Shown here: piece by piece, positions 15,192 to 21,700 of the stretch
Position numbering within the stretch: the first letter of the stretch is position 1
Layout of the letters: each line of letters opens with the position of its first letter
Assembly (NCBI GenBank): GCA_045538895.1
Contig: JAZQEH010000104.1
Location: forward strand, 1-21,700
Direction of reading: 5' to 3'
From: UMGS902 sp045538895
GTDB taxonomy: Bacteria; Bacillota; Clostridia; Oscillospirales; CAG-272
Length of the DNA stretch: 21,700 nt
Notes under the pieces: model-generated
Told to the model about the DNA's origin: nothing
The model's database searches: none
What the model saw: the letters and a program-made list of their open reading frames with translations, nothing else
Made by a program: the position numbers and the translations under genes

Positions 15192-15200
15192 TGATATAAT
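15192..15200 (+). promoter_or_regulatory. Extended -10 promoter of the exonuclease gene
   Basis: TGATATAAT (15192-15200) gives an extended -10 with a perfect TATAAT hexamer. The -35 region is a poor match, so the TG extension probably compensates. It lies 30 nt before the ATG, with GAGG in between. Confidence 0.6.
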
Positions 15201-15230
15201 TGTCTGCGTATTACAAATTGTGAGGAAATT

Positions 15231-16196
15231 ATGGCTTATATCGTTTTTGATATGGAGTGGAATCAGCCGATGTGTGCCGCACAGCCGATGAAGGGTAAAA
15301 ACGGCGTTAAGCTTGCGGGCGAAATCATGCAGATCGGTGCGATAAAACTCGATGACAACTGTGAAATTGTCGGCGACTTTTCGCTTTGCGTTAAGCCGCA
15401 TTTTTATAAAAGACTCAACAAGCGTGTGCGTGAGCTTACGGGTATAACAAAGGAAGACCTTGCCGCAGCGGACATTTTTCCTGCAGTGTTTGCACAGTTT
15501 GATGCGTTTTGCGGTGAAAATCCTACGCTCATTACATGGGGCTTTGACGACGTGCCGACTCTCAGGCAGAATCTTATCGCATGGGGACTTGGTACGGAAA
15601 TTTGCGAAAACTCATACAATCTGCAAACGATTTTCAATATGCAGACCGACGGCGGCAAGTCACAGCGCTCGCTTGCCTATGCGCTTGAGTATTTTTCCAT
15701 AGTGCCTACGCTTGAGGCTCACGATGCGCTGCACGATGCATACCACACAGCACTCGTTGCACAAAAGCTTGACCTTAAGGGCGGCCTTGCCGCATACGGC
15801 GGCGGCAGCTCGGGTACGCTCTGGGAGCATCCGCTTTCAAACGATTCGTTTTACCCCTACAAAGCAAAGCGTTTTGCCTTTGCGGACAAGAATCTTACGT
15901 CCATTCCCTGTCCTGTCTGCCGCAAGGCGCTCGAAAGCAGCAAATGGGTAACCAAGGGCGGCAACTTCTACGTTGCGCTTGCAAAGTGCGAAAGCCACGG
16001 CGAGTTTATCGGCAGAATCAAGTTCTCGCACGTTTCAGAGACAGCACTTTCGGCAGTGAGATGCGTGTATAAAGGCTCGTCATACGCAACCGAGCATTAC
16101 AATGAAGTATTTGCAAAATCCGAGATGCGCAAGGAACGCTTCAAAGAAAAAATGAAAGAACAACGCAAAAACAAAAAGGAAACCGGAGGAAATTGA
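15231..16196 (+). CDS. DEDDh 3'-5' exonuclease with C-terminal zinc ribbon
   Basis: A 321-aa DnaQ/ERI-1-like exonuclease. The first acidic motif is VFDMEWNQ (D7, E9), the second region is TWGFDDVPTLRQN (D106/D107) and the third is AHDALHDAYHTA (H164, D169), completing a DEDDh set with two metals expected. After a Gly-rich linker (~184-195) comes CPVC (227-230) and CESH (253-256), a Cys3His zinc-ribbon-like module, then a very basic tail (RKERFKEKMKEQRKNKK) likely to bind nucleic acid. GAGG lies 5 nt before the ATG at 15231. It is transcribed alone, divergent from the ABC operon, and ends in a terminator. KapD/ERI-1-like proteins act on DNA or RNA; the target here is unknown. Confidence 0.9.
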   Translation: MAYIVFDMEWNQPMCAAQPMKGKNGVKLAGEIMQIGAIKLDDNCEIVGDFSLCVKPHFYKRLNKRVRELTGITKEDLAAADIFPAVFAQFDAFCGENPTLITWGFDDVPTLRQNLIAWGLGTEICENSYNLQTIFNMQTDGGKSQRSLAYALEYFSIVPTLEAHDALHDAYHTALVAQKLDLKGGLAAYGGGSSGTLWEHPLSNDSFYPYKAKRFAFADKNLTSIPCPVCRKALESSKWVTKGGNFYVALAKCESHGEFIGRIKFSHVSETALSAVRCVYKGSSYATEHYNEVFAKSEMRKERFKEKMKEQRKNKKETGGN

Positions 16197-16212
16197 CCTC
16201 CGGTTCCTTTTT
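16173..16212 (+). terminator. Intrinsic terminator of the exonuclease gene
   Basis: CCGGAGG/CCTCCGG with flanking GGAA/TTCC (one bulged A) and a 7-nt loop, followed by TTTTT (16208-16212). It overlaps the last codons and the TGA. The A run at 16173 makes it partly bidirectional. Confidence 0.85.
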
Positions 16213-16451
16213 GTTCGAAGTGCTGACAAACACGTCAGAGCGCAAGTAAGAATAAAAGCAAAGCGAATAAAAATAAATAATTTTCTACTTTACGTTAAAA
16301 GCAAAATGCGGCAAGGGCTTTTTAAGCCCTTCCCGTTACTTGCTTTTTCGGATTTTTGTCTCTACCGTACACATGTACGCCGACGAAACAAAAATCCAAA
16401 AATCTGCCTGCGTTTCTCATCCTCCGATCAGGCTGATTAAAGTCTCTTTCA
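16213..16451. other. Structured intergenic region without genes
   Basis: 239 nt between convergent genes. Inverted pairs are CTGAC/GTCAG (16223-16238), GCAAGTAA/TTACTTGC (16242-16249, 16336-16343) enclosing AAGGGCTT/AAGCCCTT (16313-16331), and GGATTTTTGT/ACAAAAATCC (16350-16359, 16388-16397) enclosing CGTAC/GTACG (16366-16379). This looks like another dispersed hairpin repeat. Any of these stems could help end transcripts from the SbcC-like gene. Confidence 0.5.
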
Positions 16452-18707
16452 TCACAGTTCTATTAAATTTACAATTCCGATGCTTTCTGCAAGCTTTTCC
16501 TCTCTTGTGTGGCAGGTGAGGACAAGCGACTGCACATCCTCTGCCGCAAGAGCAAACAGAATTTTAAGCATACGCTTTGTGCGGTCATCGTCGGCATGGG
16601 CAAAGCACTCGTCAAGGATAAGGGGAAGCTTTTCTTCCTTGCAGAGCAGATTGCACAGTGCAAGACGCAATGCAAAATATGCTCCCTCACGTGTACCCTT
16701 TGAGAGGTATGCAACATCGTGTGCACCACCCTCGGAGATAAAGGTGAGTCCCATCTCGGCATCAACACCGATATCCGCATATTTGCCGTCGGTCATTATA
16801 CTCATAAGCTTACCCGCATAGTCGGCAAGGCTTGGCGAAATACGTGTGCGAAGCCCGACGGAGGCGTTTGTGATTGCGGCGATTGCAAGCTCTGCCGCCT
16901 TGTACTTTGCTTTTGCGGACTCCTCTTTTTTGCAGAGTGCATCAAGAGTTGCCTTGATAAGTGCGGGATTCTGTGCGGTTGCACGCAGAGCCGCAAGTGT
17001 CTTTTCAAGGTCGCCCTTTTTAATTTCGAGAGCCGCTATTGCGTTTTCGCAAAAATCACGTTTGCGGCGGTATTCCACAATGTCGAATTTTTCAAACACG
17101 GTGAGGTCGCCTACTGCCTGCAGCATCTTTTCAACCGCCTCACGGTCATACGCCGCAGTTTCGCTTTCGAGCTGTGCAATGCGTGCCGCAACAACCTTTT
17201 CACGTGCGGCAATGTCACCTCTTGCGGCAATATACTCCTCAACGATGGCAAAAAGCTCGCTTGTATCGGCACCGCTTTTTGAAATACGCTCGGCTTCGGA
17301 TGCAAAGTGCGCCTTTGCCTCGGCAAAGCGTTCCTCCTCGTTTTCAAGCAGGGCCTTTGCGGTACTTTCCGCTTCTCTTGCTCTTACAAGCATGTTCTGT
17401 GAGCGTGAGGAGGCATCGGTTATTTCCTTTGCACGCTCAAGCAGTTCAAACTCGCTGTTTGCACCGTGCTCCGCAAGCTTTGCGTTATAACGCTTTTTGC
17501 CCGAAAGTCCGACCGCAAGCAGTACGCCGCCCGCAAGCATAAGCACAAGCGGAACAAGATACAGCGTTGCAGGCTGCTTCATAAGGTAAACTCCGCATGC
17601 ACAAAGCACGCAAAGTGCAAGTAAAACCGCACCGAGGACGGTGAAAAGCTTTGCGGTATTTTTAAGCTTGCCGAGTGTCTTTGCCGCAGAAATAAGCGGT
17701 GTTGTATCGTCACCTTCGGTATAGGTTTCCTCCGCCGCCGCACGTGCCGCAACCGCATTTTCGTATTTTGCACGTGCCGTGGTTACACTGCGGTCATAGG
17801 CTTCAACGGTTTCTGCACTGTGGCGAAGTATGCCGAGGTATTCTCCGTCGGGGATAAAGTCGCCGTAGCGTGTGTCAAGCTCTGTCTTTTCTTTTTCAAG
17901 TGCCGCTTTGTCGGCATTTGCCTTGTCGAGATTTTCAAAGCGTGTGTGCGCAACGTAGTTGTCATACAACTCGCAGAGCTTTTTTGCACGGCTGTAGTCG
18001 GTTTTGTTCTCCGCAATGCGGCGTTCGGTTTCGATAAGGCTGCCCTCTTTGGCAATGATTTCACTTGAATCCGAAAGTGCTTTTTCAAGGCGGAGCGAAA
18101 GCTCCTCACGTTCCTTTGCGTATTCAAAAATCAAGCCGCCCTTGCCGTTTTTGTGAAGCAGACTTACACGGAGAGAATCAAGTTTTTTAAGAGCTTTTTC
18201 GGTGCTGACTGTTTCATCGCCCGAAAAAAGCAGATTTTCAATGGCACTGCCAAGTTCGGCACCGCCCGTGTAGCCCTCGCCGTCCTGCGAGATGTACGCA
18301 ACCTTTTTAAACACGGTTTCGGGTATTCCAAGCAGAGCCTCGCCCGCATTTTCGCCTTTGAATGCCTGAACTTTTTTGTCAAGGTCGGTTATAGCAAGGC
18401 TTTCACGGAATGCACCTGCGGCAGTCTGCGATATTTTGCGGTCGATGCGAAAACGTCCCTTTGCGCACACAAGCTCCATATATCCGCCAAAGGAACTGTC
18501 GCCAAACGAAAGATATTTAAGTCGCTCTGCTATTTCGCCGTCACTCTGGCGTGATGCGGCACCGTAAAGCATGAATTTTATAAACTCCGAAACGGTACTT
18601 TTGCCGCTTTCATTGTCGCCGTAAAGAATGTTTACACCGTGCGAAAACTCAACGTCCCGGTCACGGCTTCCCATAAAGGAGTCGATATGTATTTTCTCTA
18701 TTCTCAT
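16452..18707 (-). CDS. YhaN-type Rad50/SbcC-like ATPase with mid-coil membrane helices
   Basis: A 751-aa SMC-family ATPase split by a coiled coil: Walker A GDNESGKST (30-38) at the N-terminus; signature LSKGTREGAYFALRLAL (668-684) and Walker B LPLILDE (694-700) with D-loop residues at the C-terminus. The coiled coil (~195-335 and ~405-600) lacks a CxxC zinc hook at its centre; instead two hydrophobic helices lie at ~354-376 and ~382-402. This is the YhaN-like form, so the ATPase may be tethered to the membrane at its apex. ATG 18707 is chosen: GGAG is 7 nt upstream and it starts 4 nt after the stop of the nuclease gene. The longer frame from 18746 overlaps that gene. It pairs with the nuclease in probable DNA-end processing. 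Confidence 0.9.
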   Translation of the reverse strand: MRIEKIHIDSFMGSRDRDVEFSHGVNILYGDNESGKSTVSEFIKFMLYGAASRQSDGEIAERLKYLSFGDSSFGGYMELVCAKGRFRIDRKISQTAAGAFRESLAITDLDKKVQAFKGENAGEALLGIPETVFKKVAYISQDGEGYTGGAELGSAIENLLFSGDETVSTEKALKKLDSLRVSLLHKNGKGGLIFEYAKEREELSLRLEKALSDSSEIIAKEGSLIETERRIAENKTDYSRAKKLCELYDNYVAHTRFENLDKANADKAALEKEKTELDTRYGDFIPDGEYLGILRHSAETVEAYDRSVTTARAKYENAVAARAAAEETYTEGDDTTPLISAAKTLGKLKNTAKLFTVLGAVLLALCVLCACGVYLMKQPATLYLVPLVLMLAGGVLLAVGLSGKKRYNAKLAEHGANSEFELLERAKEITDASSRSQNMLVRAREAESTAKALLENEEERFAEAKAHFASEAERISKSGADTSELFAIVEEYIAARGDIAAREKVVAARIAQLESETAAYDREAVEKMLQAVGDLTVFEKFDIVEYRRKRDFCENAIAALEIKKGDLEKTLAALRATAQNPALIKATLDALCKKEESAKAKYKAAELAIAAITNASVGLRTRISPSLADYAGKLMSIMTDGKYADIGVDAEMGLTFISEGGAHDVAYLSKGTREGAYFALRLALCNLLCKEEKLPLILDECFAHADDDRTKRMLKILFALAAEDVQSLVLTCHTREEKLAESIGIVNLIEL

Positions 18708-18711
18708 ATTT

Positions 18712-19842
18712 TTACTCCGTAACGTTTCTGCCTTCAAGTGCGGCAAGTCCTATCTTCAGTGCTGCCGAGGCAACCGCCCTCTCCTCGGGCGTGCCGCTCT
18801 CAAATATCGGCAGCAGCTCACGGTAAAGCTCACCGCGCATGGTCATGTCTTTTTCAAGCACACCGCCGTCAAAGGTGGGGCTTGTGCGGTCATCAATTTC
18901 AAGCATGAAAATGCCACGCACGGCACTTTCAAGACGTGAAATATTTTCAACCGTAGGTGCAACCGCACCCTGCAACGTAACACGGAGAAGTGTTTCCTCA
19001 CCGTATCTTTTCTCTTTGATGAGTGTATCTATTTTAGCGGCGATATCCGAAAGGCTTTTTGCACCGCTGACATCGAGCTTTTCCCATTCATAGTGGCGGC
19101 GTGCAATGTTTTTACGCTTGACTGTTACAGAAAAATCGTCCGAGGTTTTTGCCTCGATGTAATAGATTCCGCCAACACCGCATTCGTCAAAGCTGCGTCC
19201 CTCAACGAAGCCCGAATATGACCACAAAACGCCGTTTTCGCTTTGCAGCTCGGGGTTTTTGTGAATGTGTGAAAAGGCATTGTAGTGTGCGCCGAAGCGT
19301 ACAACGTCATCCTTTGTCACGGGGCAATAGGTTGAAATGGGATTTGACATGTCGCAATGACCGCAAACAAGGTGGAGTCTGCCGTTACCCTCCACGGTTC
19401 TGCCTGCAAGCGGACTTTCTTCAAGCGACGAGGAGCAGAATGCCCAGCCGTAAACCTCGGTGTTAATATCGTCAAAGATGTAGCGTGAAAGCCCCTCGGT
19501 GCGGAAAACGCAAACGTTTTCGGGCAGCTTTTGCGATGCATAAAGGCTGCCACGTGTGTATGGGTCATGGTTGCCGGGTGCAATTACAAAGCGGCAATCG
19601 GGGAGAGCAGCAAACTCCTTGCAAAGCAGTTCAACCGTTTCGGTTGTGGCATAGCCGTCATCAAAAAGGTCGCCGGAAATCAGCACGATATCCGCACAGA
19701 CCTCTTTTACATAGTACATGATTGATGTAAACGTCGCACGAAGCTCACGGCGGCGTATTTCGCTCTTGTCAACGCTGAGCGAAGAAAAGGGAGAGTCAAG
19801 GTGCAAATCTCCCATGTGTATGATTCGGATAGTGTCTTTCAA
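18712..19842 (-). CDS. YhaO/SbcD-type metallophosphoesterase nuclease
   Basis: A 376-aa Mre11-like calcineurin-fold nuclease. Motifs: GDLHLDS (D12, H14), GDLFDDG (57-63), GNHDP (90-94), GHCD (161-164) and SHIHK (191-195). The last is normally GHxH; Gly-to-Ser leaves both histidines. Residues ~240-376 form a capping and ATPase-binding region. The start is TTG at 19842, after AAGGAGAAGG; the next ATG would delete the first beta strand (IRIIHMGD). It is the first gene of a two-gene operon and probably forms a complex with the downstream ATPase, as Mre11-Rad50 and SbcD-SbcC do, cutting or resecting DNA ends. Confidence 0.92.
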   Translation of the reverse strand: MKDTIRIIHMGDLHLDSPFSSLSVDKSEIRRRELRATFTSIMYYVKEVCADIVLISGDLFDDGYATTETVELLCKEFAALPDCRFVIAPGNHDPYTRGSLYASQKLPENVCVFRTEGLSRYIFDDINTEVYGWAFCSSSLEESPLAGRTVEGNGRLHLVCGHCDMSNPISTYCPVTKDDVVRFGAHYNAFSHIHKNPELQSENGVLWSYSGFVEGRSFDECGVGGIYYIEAKTSDDFSVTVKRKNIARRHYEWEKLDVSGAKSLSDIAAKIDTLIKEKRYGEETLLRVTLQGAVAPTVENISRLESAVRGIFMLEIDDRTSPTFDGGVLEKDMTMRGELYRELLPIFESGTPEERAVASAALKIGLAALEGRNVTE

Positions 19843-19875
19843 CTTTCCTTCTCCTTTTTACTGTGTAATAAATTG

Positions 19876-19904
19876 ATTATAGCATATATATAAAAATAAT
19901 GCAA
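19876..19904 (-). promoter_or_regulatory. Promoter of the YhaO-YhaN operon
   Basis: Minus strand TTGCAT (19904-19899), 17-nt spacer, TATAAT (19881-19876) with an extended TGC. The -35 box lies inside the left arm of the aroQ terminator hairpin, so the two signals share DNA. Confidence 0.75.
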
Positions 19905-19934
19905 AACCGTTTTTAAGGTTTTGCATTATTTTTA
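19891..19934 (-). terminator. Terminator of the shikimate genes
   Basis: An 18-bp perfect stem (19891-19908 with 19917-19934; core AATAATGCAAAACC and its complement) and 8-nt loop, one base after the aroQ stop. The stem's 3' arm ends in a T run on both strands. Confidence 0.85.
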
Positions 19935-19935
19935 T

Positions 19936-20358
19936 TCATTCTGTTAAAAAATCAATAGCTTCAAGATATCCGTCAAAGCCTTTGCCTGCAATGGTTTTAT
20001 TCGCATACATCGAAACGTATGAGAATTTGCGGAAGCTTTCACGGGTGTTTATATCCGAGATATGCACTTCAACCGTGGGGATGCCGACAGCCTTGAGTGC
20101 ATCTAAAATTGCAACGCTTGTGTGGGTGTATGCGGCAGGATTTATCACAATGCCGTCAAAAACCCCGTATGCCGCCTGAATTTCGTCAACGATTTCGCCC
20201 TCGTGGTTTGATTGGAAAAAGTCAACCTCTATGCCTTTTTCATCGCAGTGCTCTTCGATAAGCGAAACAAGACTTTCATACGTACCTTTGCCGTAAATGT
20301 CAGGCTCCCTTATGCCGAGCATGTTTATATTCGGTCCGTTTATAACAAGAATTTTCAT
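19936..20358 (-). CDS. aroQ: Type II 3-dehydroquinate dehydratase
   Basis: A 140-aa enzyme that removes water from 3-dehydroquinate to give 3-dehydroshikimate, step 3 of the shikimate pathway (dodecamers in known family members). Expected residues are present: NGPN start (8-11), R17, catalytic Y22, NPAAYTH (73-79), EVHISD (97-102) and R106. Length is typical. The ATG overlaps the TGA of the fused aroE-aroK gene (ATGA at 20358-20355), so it is translationally coupled and the product works on the same pathway. A terminator follows immediately. Confidence 0.97.
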   Translation of the reverse strand: MKILVINGPNINMLGIREPDIYGKGTYESLVSLIEEHCDEKGIEVDFFQSNHEGEIVDEIQAAYGVFDGIVINPAAYTHTSVAILDALKAVGIPTVEVHISDINTRESFRKFSYVSMYANKTIAGKGFDGYLEAIDFLTE

Positions 20359-21587
20359 TTTCTGACTCCTGTCTGTCTTATAATCTCATTTATACAGTCT
20401 TCAACCGTTTTGCACGGCTCTATAGTAAAGTCGGCAAAGCCCTCGTAAATCGGACGGCGGACTTCGTAGAGCTTCTTTACCGCATCGTCATCCTTGGAAA
20501 GAGGTCTGCCGCCCTTGGCAAGCTGCTCTATGCTACGCTTTATATAAACAATTTTGCCGCTTTGGTGCAGAGCCATGCGGTTTTCTTCACGCAAAACAGT
20601 TCCTCCGCCGCAAGCGATAACCAAGCCGCTTCTTGCCGAGATTTCTTTGGTAACGGCACTTTCAACGTCACGGAAATACGCTTCTCCGTGTTCTTCAAAA
20701 ATTTCAGGAATACTTTTGCCCTCTCTCTTGACGATAAGCTGGTCGATGTCCAGAAACTCACGTCCGAGCCTCTTTGCAACGTATTTGCCCGCAGTGGATT
20801 TCCCGCAGCCGGGCATGCCGATAAGCACAATGTTTTCAAGCCCGTTTTGCACTTTGTTTGCCGTTTTCACAATTTCTGCACCGCTGTGAAGCGTGCCACG
20901 GAAATACCTGTCCGCAAATGCCGCCTGTGCCACAAGCATGGTAAGACCGCCGGTGCAAGGAATACCGAGCTGTTGTGCTTTGCAGATAAGACGTGTGCGG
21001 AGCGGGTTATATACAACGTCAATAACGCCCGAAAGATTCTTGAATCTTGCAAGGTCAACAGGGACTTCATCAATATTCGGGTACATGCCAACGGGGGTTG
21101 TGTTTATGATAATTTCGGCATCGGGTGCCTTTTCATAAACGTTTTCGTAATTAAGCTCCCCCGTGCGGCTTACCTTTTCTATTGAAGCGGCACCGAGCTT
21201 TTTCGCCGCCGCCAAAGCGGTGTGAGACGTTCCGCCGCTACCGAGAATAAGCACTTTTTTACCGCACATATCAATGCCTGCACGGTTGCACATAAATATA
21301 AAACCGTCAAAGTCGGTGTTGCAACCGAAAAGTTTGCCGTCGCAGTTGACAATAGTGTTGACCGCACCGATTTCAACGGCGGCACCGTCAAGCACATCGC
21401 AAAGCGGCATAACGGTTTGCTTATACGGGATGGTAACATTTATGCCCTCAAACTCTCTTGCAGCAAGAAAGTCTGCAACCTCATTTTTCTCTTTTTCAAA
21501 AAGAGTATAATTGCGATTGCCGAGCATGCCGTGAATTTTCGGCGAATGCGAGTGAGGAAGATGCTCCCCTAAAAGACCGTATTTCAT
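20355..21587 (-). CDS. aroE-aroK: Fused shikimate dehydrogenase-shikimate kinase
   Basis: A single 410-aa chain carrying two shikimate-pathway enzymes. Residues 1-~245 are AroE: shikimate-binding SHSPKIH (13-19), catalytic K56 in NVTIPYK, NTDFDG with D92, the NADP-binding loop GSGGTSHTA (116-124) and INTTPVGMYP (161-170). Residues ~250-410 are AroK: P-loop GMPGCGKST (257-265), LDID (279-282), FRDVE (305-309), ACGGGTV (325-331), lid GRPL (360-363) and R378. Both active sites look intact, so the protein should reduce 3-dehydroshikimate and then phosphorylate shikimate. GGAG precedes ATG 21587. aroQ, which makes the substrate for AroE, is coupled downstream. The promoter was not found and may lie beyond the repeat at 21606. 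Confidence 0.96.
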   Translation of the reverse strand: MKYGLLGEHLPHSHSPKIHGMLGNRNYTLFEKEKNEVADFLAAREFEGINVTIPYKQTVMPLCDVLDGAAVEIGAVNTIVNCDGKLFGCNTDFDGFIFMCNRAGIDMCGKKVLILGSGGTSHTALAAAKKLGAASIEKVSRTGELNYENVYEKAPDAEIIINTTPVGMYPNIDEVPVDLARFKNLSGVIDVVYNPLRTRLICKAQQLGIPCTGGLTMLVAQAAFADRYFRGTLHSGAEIVKTANKVQNGLENIVLIGMPGCGKSTAGKYVAKRLGREFLDIDQLIVKREGKSIPEIFEEHGEAYFRDVESAVTKEISARSGLVIACGGGTVLREENRMALHQSGKIVYIKRSIEQLAKGGRPLSKDDDAVKKLYEVRRPIYEGFADFTIEPCKTVEDCINEIIRQTGVRK

Positions 21588-21605
21588 AAAAACTCCAGTG
21601 AAAAA

Positions 21606-21700
21606 TTATTGTTTATGAGAGGAACAGCGACGAGCAATAATGTAGGGCGGGGGTTTATCTCCCGCCGCAAGCCGTCATTAGATGTTATACATGCGGCAGG
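21606..21700. mobile_element. Repeat element, left part (continues off window)
   Basis: It begins with ATTATTGTTTATGAGAGGAAC, identical over the first 11 bp to the terminal repeat at 9927-9937 and matching 6522-6533 in TGTTTATGAGAG. The core carries GGCGGG/CCCGCC around a short loop (about 21647-21665), different from the other copies. It starts 18 nt before the aroE-aroK ATG, so it occupies that gene's leader. Confidence 0.6.

Noticed and set aside
18708..18746. N-terminal extension of the YhaN-like protein
   Set aside because: It lies within the upstream nuclease gene and adds residues before the conserved MRIEKIHIDSF start, while GGAG is correctly placed for 18707.

Overview
The window looks like a chromosomal segment of an endospore-forming, Gram-positive member of the Clostridia, probably an Oscillospiraceae/Ruminococcaceae-type gut anaerobe. 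The evidence is spoVG and spoIVA, strong AGGAGG ribosome sites, TTGACA/TATAAT promoters, mid-range GC with AT-rich intergenic gaps, a clostridial-style MurC, and hairpin-rich intergenic repeats of the kind common in that group. The species cannot be named from the sequence alone.

Layout. 1-3425 (minus) is the N-terminal ~1141 residues of a very large secreted protein (signal peptide, Glug-like beta-helix repeats, two Cys/His modules); it has no stop in the window. 3426-3759 is an AT-rich gap with its promoter and a probable murC terminator. 3760-5157 is murC, divergent from spoVG (5251-5511). spoVG converges on a small XRE repressor gene (5508-5819). That gene faces a divergent two-gene phage-like operon (5971-6530) across a control region with three copies of a 14-bp palindrome; one copy sits in the -35/-10 spacer of each of the two opposing promoters. 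Then come a beta-CASP metallo-beta-lactamase RNase-like gene (6735-8330), spoIVA with a sigma-E-like promoter (8389-9861), and a 450-bp repeat-filled gap.

10308-15051 is a four-gene minus-strand operon: ABC ATPase, ABC-2 permease, GldG-like protein and DUF4340-like protein, with overlapping or closely spaced genes, its own promoter and a terminator. It is read away from a DEDDh exonuclease with a C-terminal zinc ribbon (15231-16196, plus). 16452-19842 is a YhaO/YhaN-type (Mre11/Rad50-like) pair in which the ATPase carries two membrane helices at mid-coil. 19936-21587 encodes three shikimate-pathway activities in two overlapping genes (an AroE-AroK fusion and AroQ). The window ends inside another repeat copy.

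Themes. (1) A compact phage-like switch lies between housekeeping genes. (2) Several intergenic elements share ends resembling ATTATTGTTTA/TAAACAATAAT but have different hairpin cores; one appears to have supplied the stop codon of the gene it abuts. (3) Ribosome-site position argues for later starts than the longest ORF for five genes. I see no tRNA, rRNA, CRISPR array or complete insertion sequence with a transposase.
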